From Ruminococcus sp. (GTDB lineage: Bacteria > Bacillota > Clostridia > Oscillospirales > Ruminococcaceae), in the NCBI GenBank assembly GCA_017470905.1, contig JAFUXL010000004.1:112705-176704 (forward strand): a stretch of DNA of 64,000 bases. The letters run 5' to 3'. A model generated the notes under the pieces. That model did not search any database. It was not told where the DNA came from and saw nothing but the letters and a program-made list of their open reading frames with translations. Below, one piece after another: positions 1 to 8,209 of the stretch; position 1 is the stretch's first letter; each line of letters opens with the position of its first letter. Both the position numbers and the translations under genes were made by a program.

Positions 1-417
1 GAGGCGGCAATCAAGGCAGGCTTCGGAACGGAAAATGCCCTCAGAGAGGGAATTGAATGTCTCGGCTCCGAAATTTGCAGAAAGAGAATAGAACAGATAA
101 GAAATGTTCTCTCCAACAGCGGAAGCATTATTTCGGGTCTTAAAAGACTTGCATACGGAAATTGTTCCGATGCGGTGTATCTCGCCTTTTCGGAGGAACT
201 GCCGCCGCCTGATGTGATTGCAAAGCTTGACCTGTTCAATGTCTCGGAACTGAAACGTCAGAAAAGCGGTGTTGTGGAAATTAAATTCTGCGACAGGCTC
301 AAAGCCCTCGAAAAGCTCTATGAGATTGAAAATTCTTTTTCCGACAAGAACAGGGCGGAGGATTTGATAAACGCTCTCACTTCTCCGCAGGGGGACGATG
401 ATATTGAAAATATATAA
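1..417 (+). CDS. Phage terminase small subunit (5' partial)
   Basis: The frame is open from base 1, so the start lies outside the window. The first visible residues (EAAIKAGFGTENALREG) resemble the helix-turn-helix of small terminase subunits (AAIxAGYSxxTA), which bind the packaging site and recruit the large subunit. The last residues are acidic. It overlaps the next gene by 20 nt, as terminase pairs often do. The identification rests on this motif plus the neighbouring large subunit. Confidence 0.7.
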   Translation, partial: EAAIKAGFGTENALREGIECLGSEICRKRIEQIRNVLSNSGSIISGLKRLAYGNCSDAVYLAFSEELPPPDVIAKLDLFNVSELKRQKSGVVEIKFCDRLKALEKLYEIENSFSDKNRAEDLINALTSPQGDDDIENI

Positions 418-1651
418 TTTCTCCCCGAAACAGCGTCTGACCGTCAAGTGGTGGAATACGGGAAAGTATAAGAATTATGATGCCATTATATGTGACGGTG
501 CTGTCAGGAGCGGAAAGACACTTTCGATGTCGCTCGGCTTTGTGCTGTGGGCATCATCTTCTTTCGGCGGAGGCACATTCGCCATGTGCGGCAAAACCGT
601 TACCTCACTGAGAAGAAATGTCATTGAGCCGCTTATACCGCTTCTGTCGGACTACGGTTTCATATGCTCCGAAAAAATAAGCAGGAATTTTATTGACATA
701 ACTCTGCTCGGAAAAACCAACAGGTTTTACCTCTTCGGCGGCAAGGACGAGGGTTCTGCATCACTCATTCAGGGCATTACGCTCTGCGGAGTCTTTCTCG
801 ATGAGGTGGCTTTAATGCCCCGTTCTTTCGTTGAACAGGCTCTCGCAAGATGTTCCGTAAACGGCTCGAAAATGTGGTTCAACTGCAACCCCGATAATCC
901 TGCTCACTGGTTTTACAACGAATGGATTAAAAAATCAAAGGACAAAAACACATTGTATATTCACTTCACAATGGACGATAATCCTTCTCTTTCCGAAAAC
1001 CTCAAAGACCGTTACAAAAGACTTTATTCGGGTGCTTTTTATGACAGGTTCGTACTCGGAAAATGGACTGCATCGGAGGGTATAGTCTATCCCATGTTCA
1101 ATGTAAATACTCATGTTTATTCACATGACGTTGAATGCGAAAGCTATGTAATATCTTGCGACTACGGCACGGTAAATCCCTCGTCCTTCGGATTGTGGGG
1201 ACTTTCGGACGGAGTATGGCACAGGATAAGGGAATATTATTATTCGTCAAAAAGAGAGGGTATCTCACGCACCGATGAGGAGCATTATTCGGCTCTAGAA
1301 AAGCTTGCGGACGGTCTGAAAATCTCAAAGGTAATCGTTGACCCCTCCGCCGCAAGCTTTATCGAATGTATCCGCAGGCACGGCAGGTTCAGAGTCGTAA
1401 AGGCAGACAATGATGTTATTACGGGTATCAGAAATGTTTCTACCGCCCTTAAACAGAATAAGCTCCGCTTTCATGAGTCCTGCCGTGATATTATAAGGGA
1501 ATTTTCCCTCTACCGCTGGAATGACAAATGCGGCACGGACGCTCCCGTAAAAGAAAATGACCACGCTATGGACGATATGCGCTATTTTGTCGCCGAAATG
1601 CTTGCTCCAAAATCCGACGGAGGATTTTTTGCCGTCTCCGTGGCAAGGTAA
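398..1651 (+). CDS. Phage terminase large subunit (PBSX-like)
   Basis: 417 aa packaging ATPase/nuclease. The Walker A motif GAVRSGKT is near residues 34-41 and the Walker B-like FLDEVALMP near 136. The C-terminal RNase H-type nuclease is suggested by SCDYGTVNPS, VIVDPSAAS and the HAMDDMRYF end. Length and motif order fit the PBSX/phage terminase large family, which cuts DNA and pumps it into empty proheads. The ATG follows an AGGGGG ribosome site inside the small-subunit gene. No frameshift is seen, so the enzyme looks intact. Confidence 0.92.
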   Translation: MILKIYNFSPKQRLTVKWWNTGKYKNYDAIICDGAVRSGKTLSMSLGFVLWASSSFGGGTFAMCGKTVTSLRRNVIEPLIPLLSDYGFICSEKISRNFIDITLLGKTNRFYLFGGKDEGSASLIQGITLCGVFLDEVALMPRSFVEQALARCSVNGSKMWFNCNPDNPAHWFYNEWIKKSKDKNTLYIHFTMDDNPSLSENLKDRYKRLYSGAFYDRFVLGKWTASEGIVYPMFNVNTHVYSHDVECESYVISCDYGTVNPSSFGLWGLSDGVWHRIREYYYSSKREGISRTDEEHYSALEKLADGLKISKVIVDPSAASFIECIRRHGRFRVVKADNDVITGIRNVSTALKQNKLRFHESCRDIIREFSLYRWNDKCGTDAPVKENDHAMDDMRYFVAEMLAPKSDGGFFAVSVAR

Positions 1652-1661
1652 AGGAGGTTAT

Positions 1662-2789
1662 ATGAATTTATTCAGAAGAAAAAACAACAGGGCTGCACCA
1701 ATGCTTATACCGTCGCAGCATTCACCGATTATGGGATTTGAACTGCCCGATACCGTCGAACCCTTTGAAAAGGAGCTTTTTGACAGGCTGAGATATACCG
1801 TTCCCGTAATAGATGCGGCTATAATGAAAATTATCCGCCTGACGGGAGGCTTCAGTCTCGTATGCTCCGATGAAAAATATCAGAGCGAGCTTGATGATTT
1901 CTGCGAAAATGTACCCGTGGGAATAAAGGGTAAATCCATAGGAACATTCGTTGACTGCTTTCTCGACAGTATGCTCACATACGGAAGTGCGGCAGGCGAA
2001 ATAGTCCCCGATATTGAGGGAAGAAATATCGCAGGTCTTTGGAACGGCGATATTTCAAGAATTTATATTTCATCGGGCAGCGACCCGTTTGAAAGAAATT
2101 ATAAAATAAGAGGCAATGACGGGAATTTGGTAAATATCACCCACCCCGAAAGAATTATATATGCCTCGCTCGTGGGCGGAAATTCGCTTCTGAGAGGTCT
2201 GCCTGCTTTAAGCAGCATACTTATGCGTATATATCAGTGCATAGGTCAGAATTTCGATCGTGCAGGAAATGTGCGCTATGCTGTCACCTATAAACCCGAC
2301 AAGGACACAAGCGACTTCGCTCATTCCCGTGAAAGAGCAATTCAGATTGCAAGAGAATGGTCGGACGGCATGAACAGCGCAAAATATGGTCAGGTAAAGG
2401 ACTTTGTTGCAGTCGGAGATATTGATATAAAAGTCATAGGGGCTGAAAATCAGCTTTTTGATACGAATGTCCCTGTACGTCAGCTCCTTGAACAGATAGT
2501 GGCAAAGCTTTCGATACCGCCGTTTCTTCTCGGTCTTAACTGGAATTCAACGGAGAGAATGTCTGCACAGCAGGCTGATATTCTTACTTCCGAACTTGAA
2601 TACTACCGCAGACTTTTAAATCCCGTCATATGCGAAATAGGAAATGCTTTCCTCTGCTCGCAGGGGTATGATGCCGTCTGCTCGGTTGAATGGGTAAACA
2701 TAAACCTACAGGATGAATCAGAACTTGCCGACGCAAGACTTAAAAATGCTCAGGCAAGAGAAATTGAAATGAGATTAAATAATAATTAG
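1662..2789 (+). CDS. Phage portal protein
   Basis: 375 aa. The start is placed at ATG 1662 because AAGGAGG lies just before it; the frame is open further upstream inside the terminase gene. Portal proteins form the dodecameric ring at one capsid vertex that DNA passes through. Supporting features are its position between large terminase and capsid and the C-terminal half typical of the family (PVRQLLEQIVAKLSIPPFLL, then a W-N-S-T-E run and AQQADILTSELEYY). It is on the short side for the family. The capsid gene follows by 13 nt. Confidence 0.85.
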   Translation: MNLFRRKNNRAAPMLIPSQHSPIMGFELPDTVEPFEKELFDRLRYTVPVIDAAIMKIIRLTGGFSLVCSDEKYQSELDDFCENVPVGIKGKSIGTFVDCFLDSMLTYGSAAGEIVPDIEGRNIAGLWNGDISRIYISSGSDPFERNYKIRGNDGNLVNITHPERIIYASLVGGNSLLRGLPALSSILMRIYQCIGQNFDRAGNVRYAVTYKPDKDTSDFAHSRERAIQIAREWSDGMNSAKYGQVKDFVAVGDIDIKVIGAENQLFDTNVPVRQLLEQIVAKLSIPPFLLGLNWNSTERMSAQQADILTSELEYYRRLLNPVICEIGNAFLCSQGYDAVCSVEWVNINLQDESELADARLKNAQAREIEMRLNNN

Positions 2790-2802
2790 GAGGAATTTCT
2801 TT

Positions 2803-3765
2803 ATGTATAATAATGTTAAACTTGAAAAGGGTCTTTACAATCTCAGCGGAAAATCTTTCACCGCCGCTCTCGAAGAACTCGACCCCAGCAATGCATATGC
2901 AGGAACTTCTCTCGAAGGTCTTGATGCCTTTGAAAGACAGCTTAAAAGATATAATATCAAGGTGAACGGCTCGGACAGCGATACTGTTGACAAGTTTTTC
3001 TCGTCTACCGAAACGGCTGTGCTTTTCCCCGAATATGTGACACGCTGCATAAGAAAGGGCTTTGATGAAACGGTGCTTTCTTCAATATGCGCAGTGAAAA
3101 CCGTCTGCGAAAGCGGTCAGTACCTCGGCTGTGACCTCACAGATGCAGGCAGCAGTAGCTCATATACTTCCGAGGGCGAAGTCCTCACAACGGTTTCAAT
3201 AAAAGAGAGCAGCACGGCGGTTGTACTCAAAAAATTCGGCAGACTTATAAACGCATCGTATGAGGCTGTACGCAGACAGAGACTTGATGTTTTCGGCGTT
3301 ATGCTCAAAAGTATCGGCGTAAATCTTGCAAACGCCATTGCAAAGGAATCTGTCAGCGTGCTTACAAGCAATGTACAGACTATCAACACATCTGCACTCA
3401 CCTATGACGACCTCGCAGACCTTTACGGCTGCTTTGAAAGCTTCGATATGACTACCGTGATAGCATCTCCCGCAGTTGCCTCCAGAATTGTCGCAATGCA
3501 GCAGCTTATGGAAACCAAGGCGGATGCAAACGGAAAAATAATTCTCCCCTTCGGCTCGGAACTTATCAAGTCATCTGCTGTAAACGACTCCACTGTCATA
3601 GGAATTGACAAGAATTTTGCGCTTGAATTTATCACAAGCACCGACCTCGTTATGGAGACTGACAAGCTTATCGAACGTCAGCTTAACAAGATAACGGTTT
3701 CCGTTACCTGCGGTTTCAAGAAAATATCTTCCGGTGCCATAAAGGTTCTTACAATAGGCGAATGA
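2803..3765 (+). CDS. Phage major capsid protein
   Basis: 320 aa with a GGAGG ribosome site. The predicted fold fits an HK97-type capsid protein: an N-terminal arm (about 1-90), then a domain with VLKKFGRLINASYEAV and a C-terminal half ending GFKKISSGAIKVLTIGE. The E-loop and P-domain cannot be located by eye. Position after the portal supports the call. The gene is followed by a strong hairpin, and the protease comes after the capsid gene rather than before it, the reverse of the usual HK97 order. Confidence 0.8.
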   Translation: MYNNVKLEKGLYNLSGKSFTAALEELDPSNAYAGTSLEGLDAFERQLKRYNIKVNGSDSDTVDKFFSSTETAVLFPEYVTRCIRKGFDETVLSSICAVKTVCESGQYLGCDLTDAGSSSSYTSEGEVLTTVSIKESSTAVVLKKFGRLINASYEAVRRQRLDVFGVMLKSIGVNLANAIAKESVSVLTSNVQTINTSALTYDDLADLYGCFESFDMTTVIASPAVASRIVAMQQLMETKADANGKIILPFGSELIKSSAVNDSTVIGIDKNFALEFITSTDLVMETDKLIERQLNKITVSVTCGFKKISSGAIKVLTIGE

Positions 3766-3775
3766 TTTAAATTAT

Positions 3776-3804
3776 ATTCCCTCCCGTCCCGTGCGGGAGG
3801 GAAT
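3776..3804 (+). terminator. Hairpin between capsid and protease genes
   Basis: A perfect 11-bp inverted repeat (ATTCCCTCCCG / CGGGAGGGAAT) with a 7-nt loop sits between the capsid stop and the next start. There is no U-tract on the + strand, so it may be a partial terminator or mRNA-stabilising hairpin that raises capsid mRNA over downstream genes. Confidence 0.6.
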
Positions 3805-3823
3805 TAAAAATGAGGTGTATCTT

Positions 3824-4648
3824 ATGGATAAGACAATGCTTGACAAAATAAACAGGTTCACACGCAGGGATTTTTCCGAGGATGAATTATATGTATTCTC
3901 TGTAATCCTCTGCGATAACGATATAGACCGTGACGGAGAGAGATTTTCGGACGAGGCTCTTGAGTCGCTCAAATCTCTTTTTGTCGGAAAGACGGGTATC
4001 TTCGACCATGACGCAAGCTCTTCAAATCAGAATGCAAGAATATTCGACACGGAAATAATATCCGATACTTCACGCACCACAAAATACGGCAGTACATATA
4101 AATATCTTAAAGGGACTGCTTACATGGTGCGCACGGACGACAATAAAAACCTTATATCCGAAATTGACGGCGGTATAAAAAAGGAGGTAAGTATTTCCTG
4201 CTGCGCAGATGAAAAATTATGCTCCGTATGCGGAAACGAAATTTCTTTATGCGCTCACGCAAGGGGTAAATATTACGGCGGAAATCTCTGCCATACAGTA
4301 CTCAATAAAATATCCGATGCTTATGAATGGAGCTTTGTAGCCGTTCCTGCTCAGGTGAATGCAGGTGTTACAAAGCGTTTTTCCGACGAGGGAGAAAGGA
4401 TATGTGCCGATTTTCGTGAAACAGACAGCGAAAGGGAACTCAGGAGGGATATTCGCCGTCTTGCGTATTTTTCGGGCGGAAGAACTGCCGCTGCAGCCGC
4501 CGAGCTTTCTTCAAAAAATCTCAATGCCGCACAGCTTGCGGAGCTTAAAAAATCCTATGAACGTCTTTGCGGACACAACGGAATAAGAGTCCAGCTTATG
4601 ACGGAAAATTCCGAAAACGACAGCAATAACAGCTATACTCTCAGATAG
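3824..4648 (+). CDS. Prohead protease-like protein with Cys cluster
   Basis: 274 aa; ATG 3824 is chosen because GAGGTG lies 7 nt upstream, while the longer GTG frame begins inside the hairpin. The pattern DRDGERFSDEAL...GIFDHD...KEVSISC...EWSFVAVPAQ matches HK97-type prohead serine proteases, with His in FDHD and Ser in VSIS as likely catalytic residues. A Cys/His-rich insert (C-C, CSVCG, LCAH, LC; about residues 126-155) looks metal-binding. The C-terminal third is charged and helical, possibly a scaffold. Protease is the best guess; a scaffold-only role is possible. Confidence 0.65.
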   Translation: MDKTMLDKINRFTRRDFSEDELYVFSVILCDNDIDRDGERFSDEALESLKSLFVGKTGIFDHDASSSNQNARIFDTEIISDTSRTTKYGSTYKYLKGTAYMVRTDDNKNLISEIDGGIKKEVSISCCADEKLCSVCGNEISLCAHARGKYYGGNLCHTVLNKISDAYEWSFVAVPAQVNAGVTKRFSDEGERICADFRETDSERELRRDIRRLAYFSGGRTAAAAAELSSKNLNAAQLAELKKSYERLCGHNGIRVQLMTENSENDSNNSYTLR

Positions 4649-4656
4649 GAGGATAT

Positions 4657-5025
4657 ATGAACAGGATAACGATAAGAACTCTCTTTCTGCTTTTTTCGGG
4701 CGAGGATAACTGCGATGCGCTAATGGCATTCATAGATGTTTCCATGATGGAGATAAGCAAAATACTTAAGCCCGATGCGGATGCCGACGACGTGAGGCTC
4801 GATTTTCTCTGCGCCGCAAATGCAAATTACAGGTATCAGCAGGCAAAATCAGCAAGGGATAATTCCGAATTTACCTATGCAGGAAAGATGAGCTCGGAGG
4901 ATAATAACAAAATTGTTTCGTATGCCGTAAAGCTTGTAAGGGATTATTATGAGCTTTGCAGTGATTTGCTTGAACAGCAGAATTTTATATTTATGTCTTT
5001 TTCTTCAAAGGAGGATATGTCATGA
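4657..5025 (+). CDS. Phage head-tail connector-like protein
   Basis: 122 aa, AGGAGG ribosome site. Mostly helical, with a short N-terminal segment and a middle (LDFLCAANANYRYQQAK) that fits small head-completion or connector proteins. The assignment is by position only: it follows capsid and protease and overlaps the next gene by 4 nt. No family motif was recognised with certainty. Confidence 0.45.
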   Translation: MNRITIRTLFLLFSGEDNCDALMAFIDVSMMEISKILKPDADADDVRLDFLCAANANYRYQQAKSARDNSEFTYAGKMSSEDNNKIVSYAVKLVRDYYELCSDLLEQQNFIFMSFSSKEDMS

Positions 5026-5423
5026 TTACCGATGTGCTGAACAATGTAAAAAATGAACTGACGGACGCAGGCGTGCAGAATGTCTATACCATATTCGATG
5101 CTGTGCCTGTTGAAAAGAAGGGCAGGGGGTTCTATACAATCGTGGGAGTAAGCTCATTTGAAACCTCATCGCCGATATATACGGAATTTACCGTTTTCAT
5201 ACCGTTCAAGGCGGAAATAGAGATAAAGATTACCGCCCGTGAGGCAAGTGAGCTTGCCGCACTTTATGGATATTATGACAGAAATATTGAACCTGTCCTG
5301 AACCGGCTTTCAAATCTCAGCAGCAGAATATCACGTATGTCACTCAAACACGATACAAATATAAACCGCCTTGTACTTAATGTCGGATTTTCGGTGAACG
5401 GCATAAAGAAAATCGAGAGGTGA
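5022..5423 (+). CDS. Phage tail-completion-like protein
   Basis: 133 aa, preceded by AAAGGAGG. The alternating strand/helix pattern (YTIFDAVPVEKKGRGFYTIV; later strands ending in SVNGIKKIER) resembles minor tail or tail-terminator proteins that cap the neck. It is translationally coupled to the preceding gene. Function is inferred from gene order. Confidence 0.45.
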   Translation: MITDVLNNVKNELTDAGVQNVYTIFDAVPVEKKGRGFYTIVGVSSFETSSPIYTEFTVFIPFKAEIEIKITAREASELAALYGYYDRNIEPVLNRLSNLSSRISRMSLKHDTNINRLVLNVGFSVNGIKKIER

Positions 5424-5427
5424 AAAT

Positions 5428-5826
5428 ATGCCGGAAGATGTAAATATCACTTCGAGGACAGCAGCGCCCATAACTGTGGGCGATATAGATTTTTACTGCG
5501 AAAGCATGAAGGTCTCTGCGGTGAATTTATTTTATGAACAGCCGACAGTTTCGGGCGGTACCGTAGTTTCAAACGAATACACAAAGGCTTCAAGGCTTAC
5601 GTTTTCGGGGAGAATATGCGGAGATACACGCTTTGAAACAATGGCAGACCTGAACAATATGATGAAATCAGTATCGGATTTTTCCGTTTCGTATATGGGA
5701 ATAATTATCGGCGGCTGCCGCTTGCAGTCCTTTACATTTTCAGACAACGGGCTTGACTATGCGGAAATTTCCCTCACTCTCGTGACATATCAGGATATGA
5801 CGCAGGAGGAGAAAGAGGAAGAATGA
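5428..5826 (+). CDS. Phage tail or baseplate protein, unknown
   Basis: 132 aa, beta-rich with no signal peptide. The acidic tail ends DMTQEEKEEE. The pattern could fit a tail-tube or baseplate spacer protein. The stop overlaps the start of the next gene (ATGA), so the two are probably made together. No motif gives a firm name. Confidence 0.4.
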   Translation: MPEDVNITSRTAAPITVGDIDFYCESMKVSAVNLFYEQPTVSGGTVVSNEYTKASRLTFSGRICGDTRFETMADLNNMMKSVSDFSVSYMGIIIGGCRLQSFTFSDNGLDYAEISLTLVTYQDMTQEEKEEE

Positions 5827-6749
5827 ATTTAAAAATAGTATTCAAAAAAACCGAAAATACGCTTATAACCGAAGATAAAATACTTTCGTTCAGCTTCAGA
5901 AAGGAGGCATATACTCCGTATACCGCTTTTTCGGCGGTATACGCTGCTTCCTTTGACAGACCCGTTGAATTTTCGGAGGTCATGTTCTATATAAACGATA
6001 TTTTAATTCATCACGGGCTTGTCAATTCTTCAGAGGTGAAAAAAGACGGAAGAGTATACACGGGCAGAATATCCTCACGCAGCTTTACATCTCTGCTCAG
6101 ACAGAACCAGATGGAGCCGGGGATTTACACTCAGAAAAGCCTTAACTGGCTCGTTGACAGCTTCCGTGAAATACCCTATATCACCCATGAGGACAATTCG
6201 CAGGAGAGCTATTTCTTTATAAAGAAAGGTGCGACCATGTGGGACGCTGTTGTAAATTTAGCATATAAAGTATGCGATGCGTACCCGTATATAAGGGGGG
6301 CTAACTGCGTTAATTTCAACGCTCCCGAAAATGCAGTGCAATTTTCATATGATGAAAGGGATATGCTCGAAAACGGCTTCGAGGTCACGGAGGACAGACT
6401 TGTCAGTCATTTTCATATGGCTGATATACAGGGGGAGTACGGACAGTATGAACTCACGGATACCGATGTGACCGACAGACAGATAGTGCGCCACAGATTT
6501 TTTGAGCTTGACAGACAGTTTCTCTATAATCCGCAGCAGGCTCTTACCTACCGTGACAGCTATGCATCAAGGGGCTGGAGGAGATATTTCTGTTCATACA
6601 GCGGCTACAGGGGAGAGGATTTATCCGACCTTGCCGTGCTGGAAAATTCAGTTTCGGGGCGCATATGCCGCATTGACATAAAAGGCTCATCAGCAGGAGT
6701 GACCACGGAAATAAGCGTATATAACGACAAATTCTACAGTATTGATTAA
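5823..6749 (+). CDS. Phage baseplate hub-like protein
   Basis: 308 aa. The layout suggests the gpD/gp27-like hub fold: an N-terminal beta domain (KILSFSFRKEAYTPYTAFSA), a central SLNWLVDSFREIPYITHE segment, and a C-terminal beta part with repeated bulky aromatics. Hub proteins join the tail to the host-contact device. No tape measure, sheath or fibre gene follows; a terminator and a chromosomal gene on the other strand do. Last gene of the cassette. Confidence 0.5.
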   Translation: MNLKIVFKKTENTLITEDKILSFSFRKEAYTPYTAFSAVYAASFDRPVEFSEVMFYINDILIHHGLVNSSEVKKDGRVYTGRISSRSFTSLLRQNQMEPGIYTQKSLNWLVDSFREIPYITHEDNSQESYFFIKKGATMWDAVVNLAYKVCDAYPYIRGANCVNFNAPENAVQFSYDERDMLENGFEVTEDRLVSHFHMADIQGEYGQYELTDTDVTDRQIVRHRFFELDRQFLYNPQQALTYRDSYASRGWRRYFCSYSGYRGEDLSDLAVLENSVSGRICRIDIKGSSAGVTTEISVYNDKFYSID

Positions 6750-6817
6750 ATACTGTGACTGAGCAGGTTTAAAACGCTGTTTCCTCCGCCGCAGGCAAGG
6801 GAAACAAAAAAATATAA

Positions 6818-6859
6818 AAATATCTCCCCGTTAAGAAAATTTCAGACGGGGAGATATTT
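6818..6859. terminator. Bidirectional terminator
   Basis: A 12-bp stem (ATATCTCCCCGT / ACGGGGAGATAT) with a 14-nt loop, flanked by A-rich and T-rich tracts on both sides. It can end the phage cassette (+) and the leucine-rich protein operon (-). Confidence 0.85.
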
Positions 6860-6862
6860 TTT

Positions 6863-8209
6863 TTAGTCTGTTATTTTTTTATAATTTTCTTCTTCGGCTT
6901 TTTCCTTTGCGGCTTTGTCAGCTTTTCTGACTTCGGCAGATGCGCCCTTTCTGCCCTTTGACATTATGACAACGGCGATAATCACGGCAAGTATAGCAAA
7001 TCCGCAGGCGATTATTATAAACGCTGTCTTTTTAATGCTTTTGTTGGCAACGGTATAGTCAAGCTTTGAGGATTTTGCATATTTTTCGCCTGCCGTACCC
7101 GAATATACGCTGAGCTTAAAGCCCTCAACGGGGGTATATTCGCCTGAGTCGGCACTTTCCGTAAATCCGAATGCATTGTCCTCGATAATCTCCGCACTTT
7201 TCGGGATAATTACCTGTTTCAGACCCGTACAAGAGAGAAATGCTCCCATGCCTATATACTGCACTCCTTCGGGAATTATCGCCCTTGTGATGTTCGGACA
7301 GCTATAAAAAGCTCCCTCGCCTATTTCTGTGACGGTTGTCGGAATATCGGCTGCTTCAAGCGCATAACAGTATTTGAAGGCTATCGGAGCGATTGTATTT
7401 AGTCCCTCGGATAAATCCGCCTTTTTAAGCTTTGCGCAGTATCCGAAAGCGTCCTCACCTATATAAGTAACGGACTGCGGTATATATACTCTTTCGAGTT
7501 CTCCGCACATCGAAAACGCTCCCGGCTCGATGGACTCCACAGTATTTTCAATTACTGTCTCTCCTGCAAGCTTTGCGGAGGCTCTGAATATTTTTTTCTT
7601 GTCCTTGTCGTAGAGAATATCGTTCTCAAATACATAGCCGTCACATTTCGATGCATCAATTTTTTCTATCTCTCCGCATTCGGCAAATGCCATTGTTCCA
7701 AGTTCCGAGAGCGATTCGGGGAGGGTTATCTCTTTAAGCGATGTACAGCCGTAAAACGCATAGTTTCCTATTGATGTTATACTGTCGGGAATTTCAATTT
7801 CTTCGAGTGCGGGACAGCTCATAAATGCTCCCTCCGATATTGAGTTCATCTTTTCGGAAAGCTTTACCTTTTTGAGATTTGAACAGCCCGAAAATGAATT
7901 TACACCTATGCTCTTTACGGTCTTTGGTATATTTATCTCCGATATGAAATTACAGCCCACGAATGCCTTATCCGCTATCGCAGTTATTGCATAGCCGTTC
8001 CGCAGTTCGGGAATATCCGTTATTATTGCGGTCGTATCGCATGATATTATCGTATATGAGCCGTCAACGAGTTCATATGTGAATGTGCCGTCAGTAAGCT
8101 CGTCCTTTGCATCGGCAGGGGTATCGGCAGATGCATACATTCCGCCCATTGAAAATATTCCTATAGCTGCAGAGGATATTATTGAAATCAAGCTTTTTTT
8201 AATGTTCAT
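6863..8209 (-). CDS. BspA-like leucine-rich repeat membrane protein
   Basis: 448 aa. An N-terminal signal peptide (MNIKKSLISIISSAAIGIF) is followed by about ten LRR_5 repeats of about 23 residues (pattern IGxxAFxxCxxLxxixIPxxV; about 60-360). A C-terminal membrane helix (FIIIACGFAILAVIIAVVIM) and a short basic cytoplasmic tail follow. Such proteins are surface-exposed adhesion or protein-binding scaffolds; the ligand is unknown. The start codon overlaps the upstream stop (ATGA), so it is coupled to the paralogue before it. Confidence 0.85.
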   Translation of the reverse strand: MNIKKSLISIISSAAIGIFSMGGMYASADTPADAKDELTDGTFTYELVDGSYTIISCDTTAIITDIPELRNGYAITAIADKAFVGCNFISEINIPKTVKSIGVNSFSGCSNLKKVKLSEKMNSISEGAFMSCPALEEIEIPDSITSIGNYAFYGCTSLKEITLPESLSELGTMAFAECGEIEKIDASKCDGYVFENDILYDKDKKKIFRASAKLAGETVIENTVESIEPGAFSMCGELERVYIPQSVTYIGEDAFGYCAKLKKADLSEGLNTIAPIAFKYCYALEAADIPTTVTEIGEGAFYSCPNITRAIIPEGVQYIGMGAFLSCTGLKQVIIPKSAEIIEDNAFGFTESADSGEYTPVEGFKLSVYSGTAGEKYAKSSKLDYTVANKSIKKTAFIIIACGFAILAVIIAVVIMSKGRKGASAEVRKADKAAKEKAEEENYKKITD

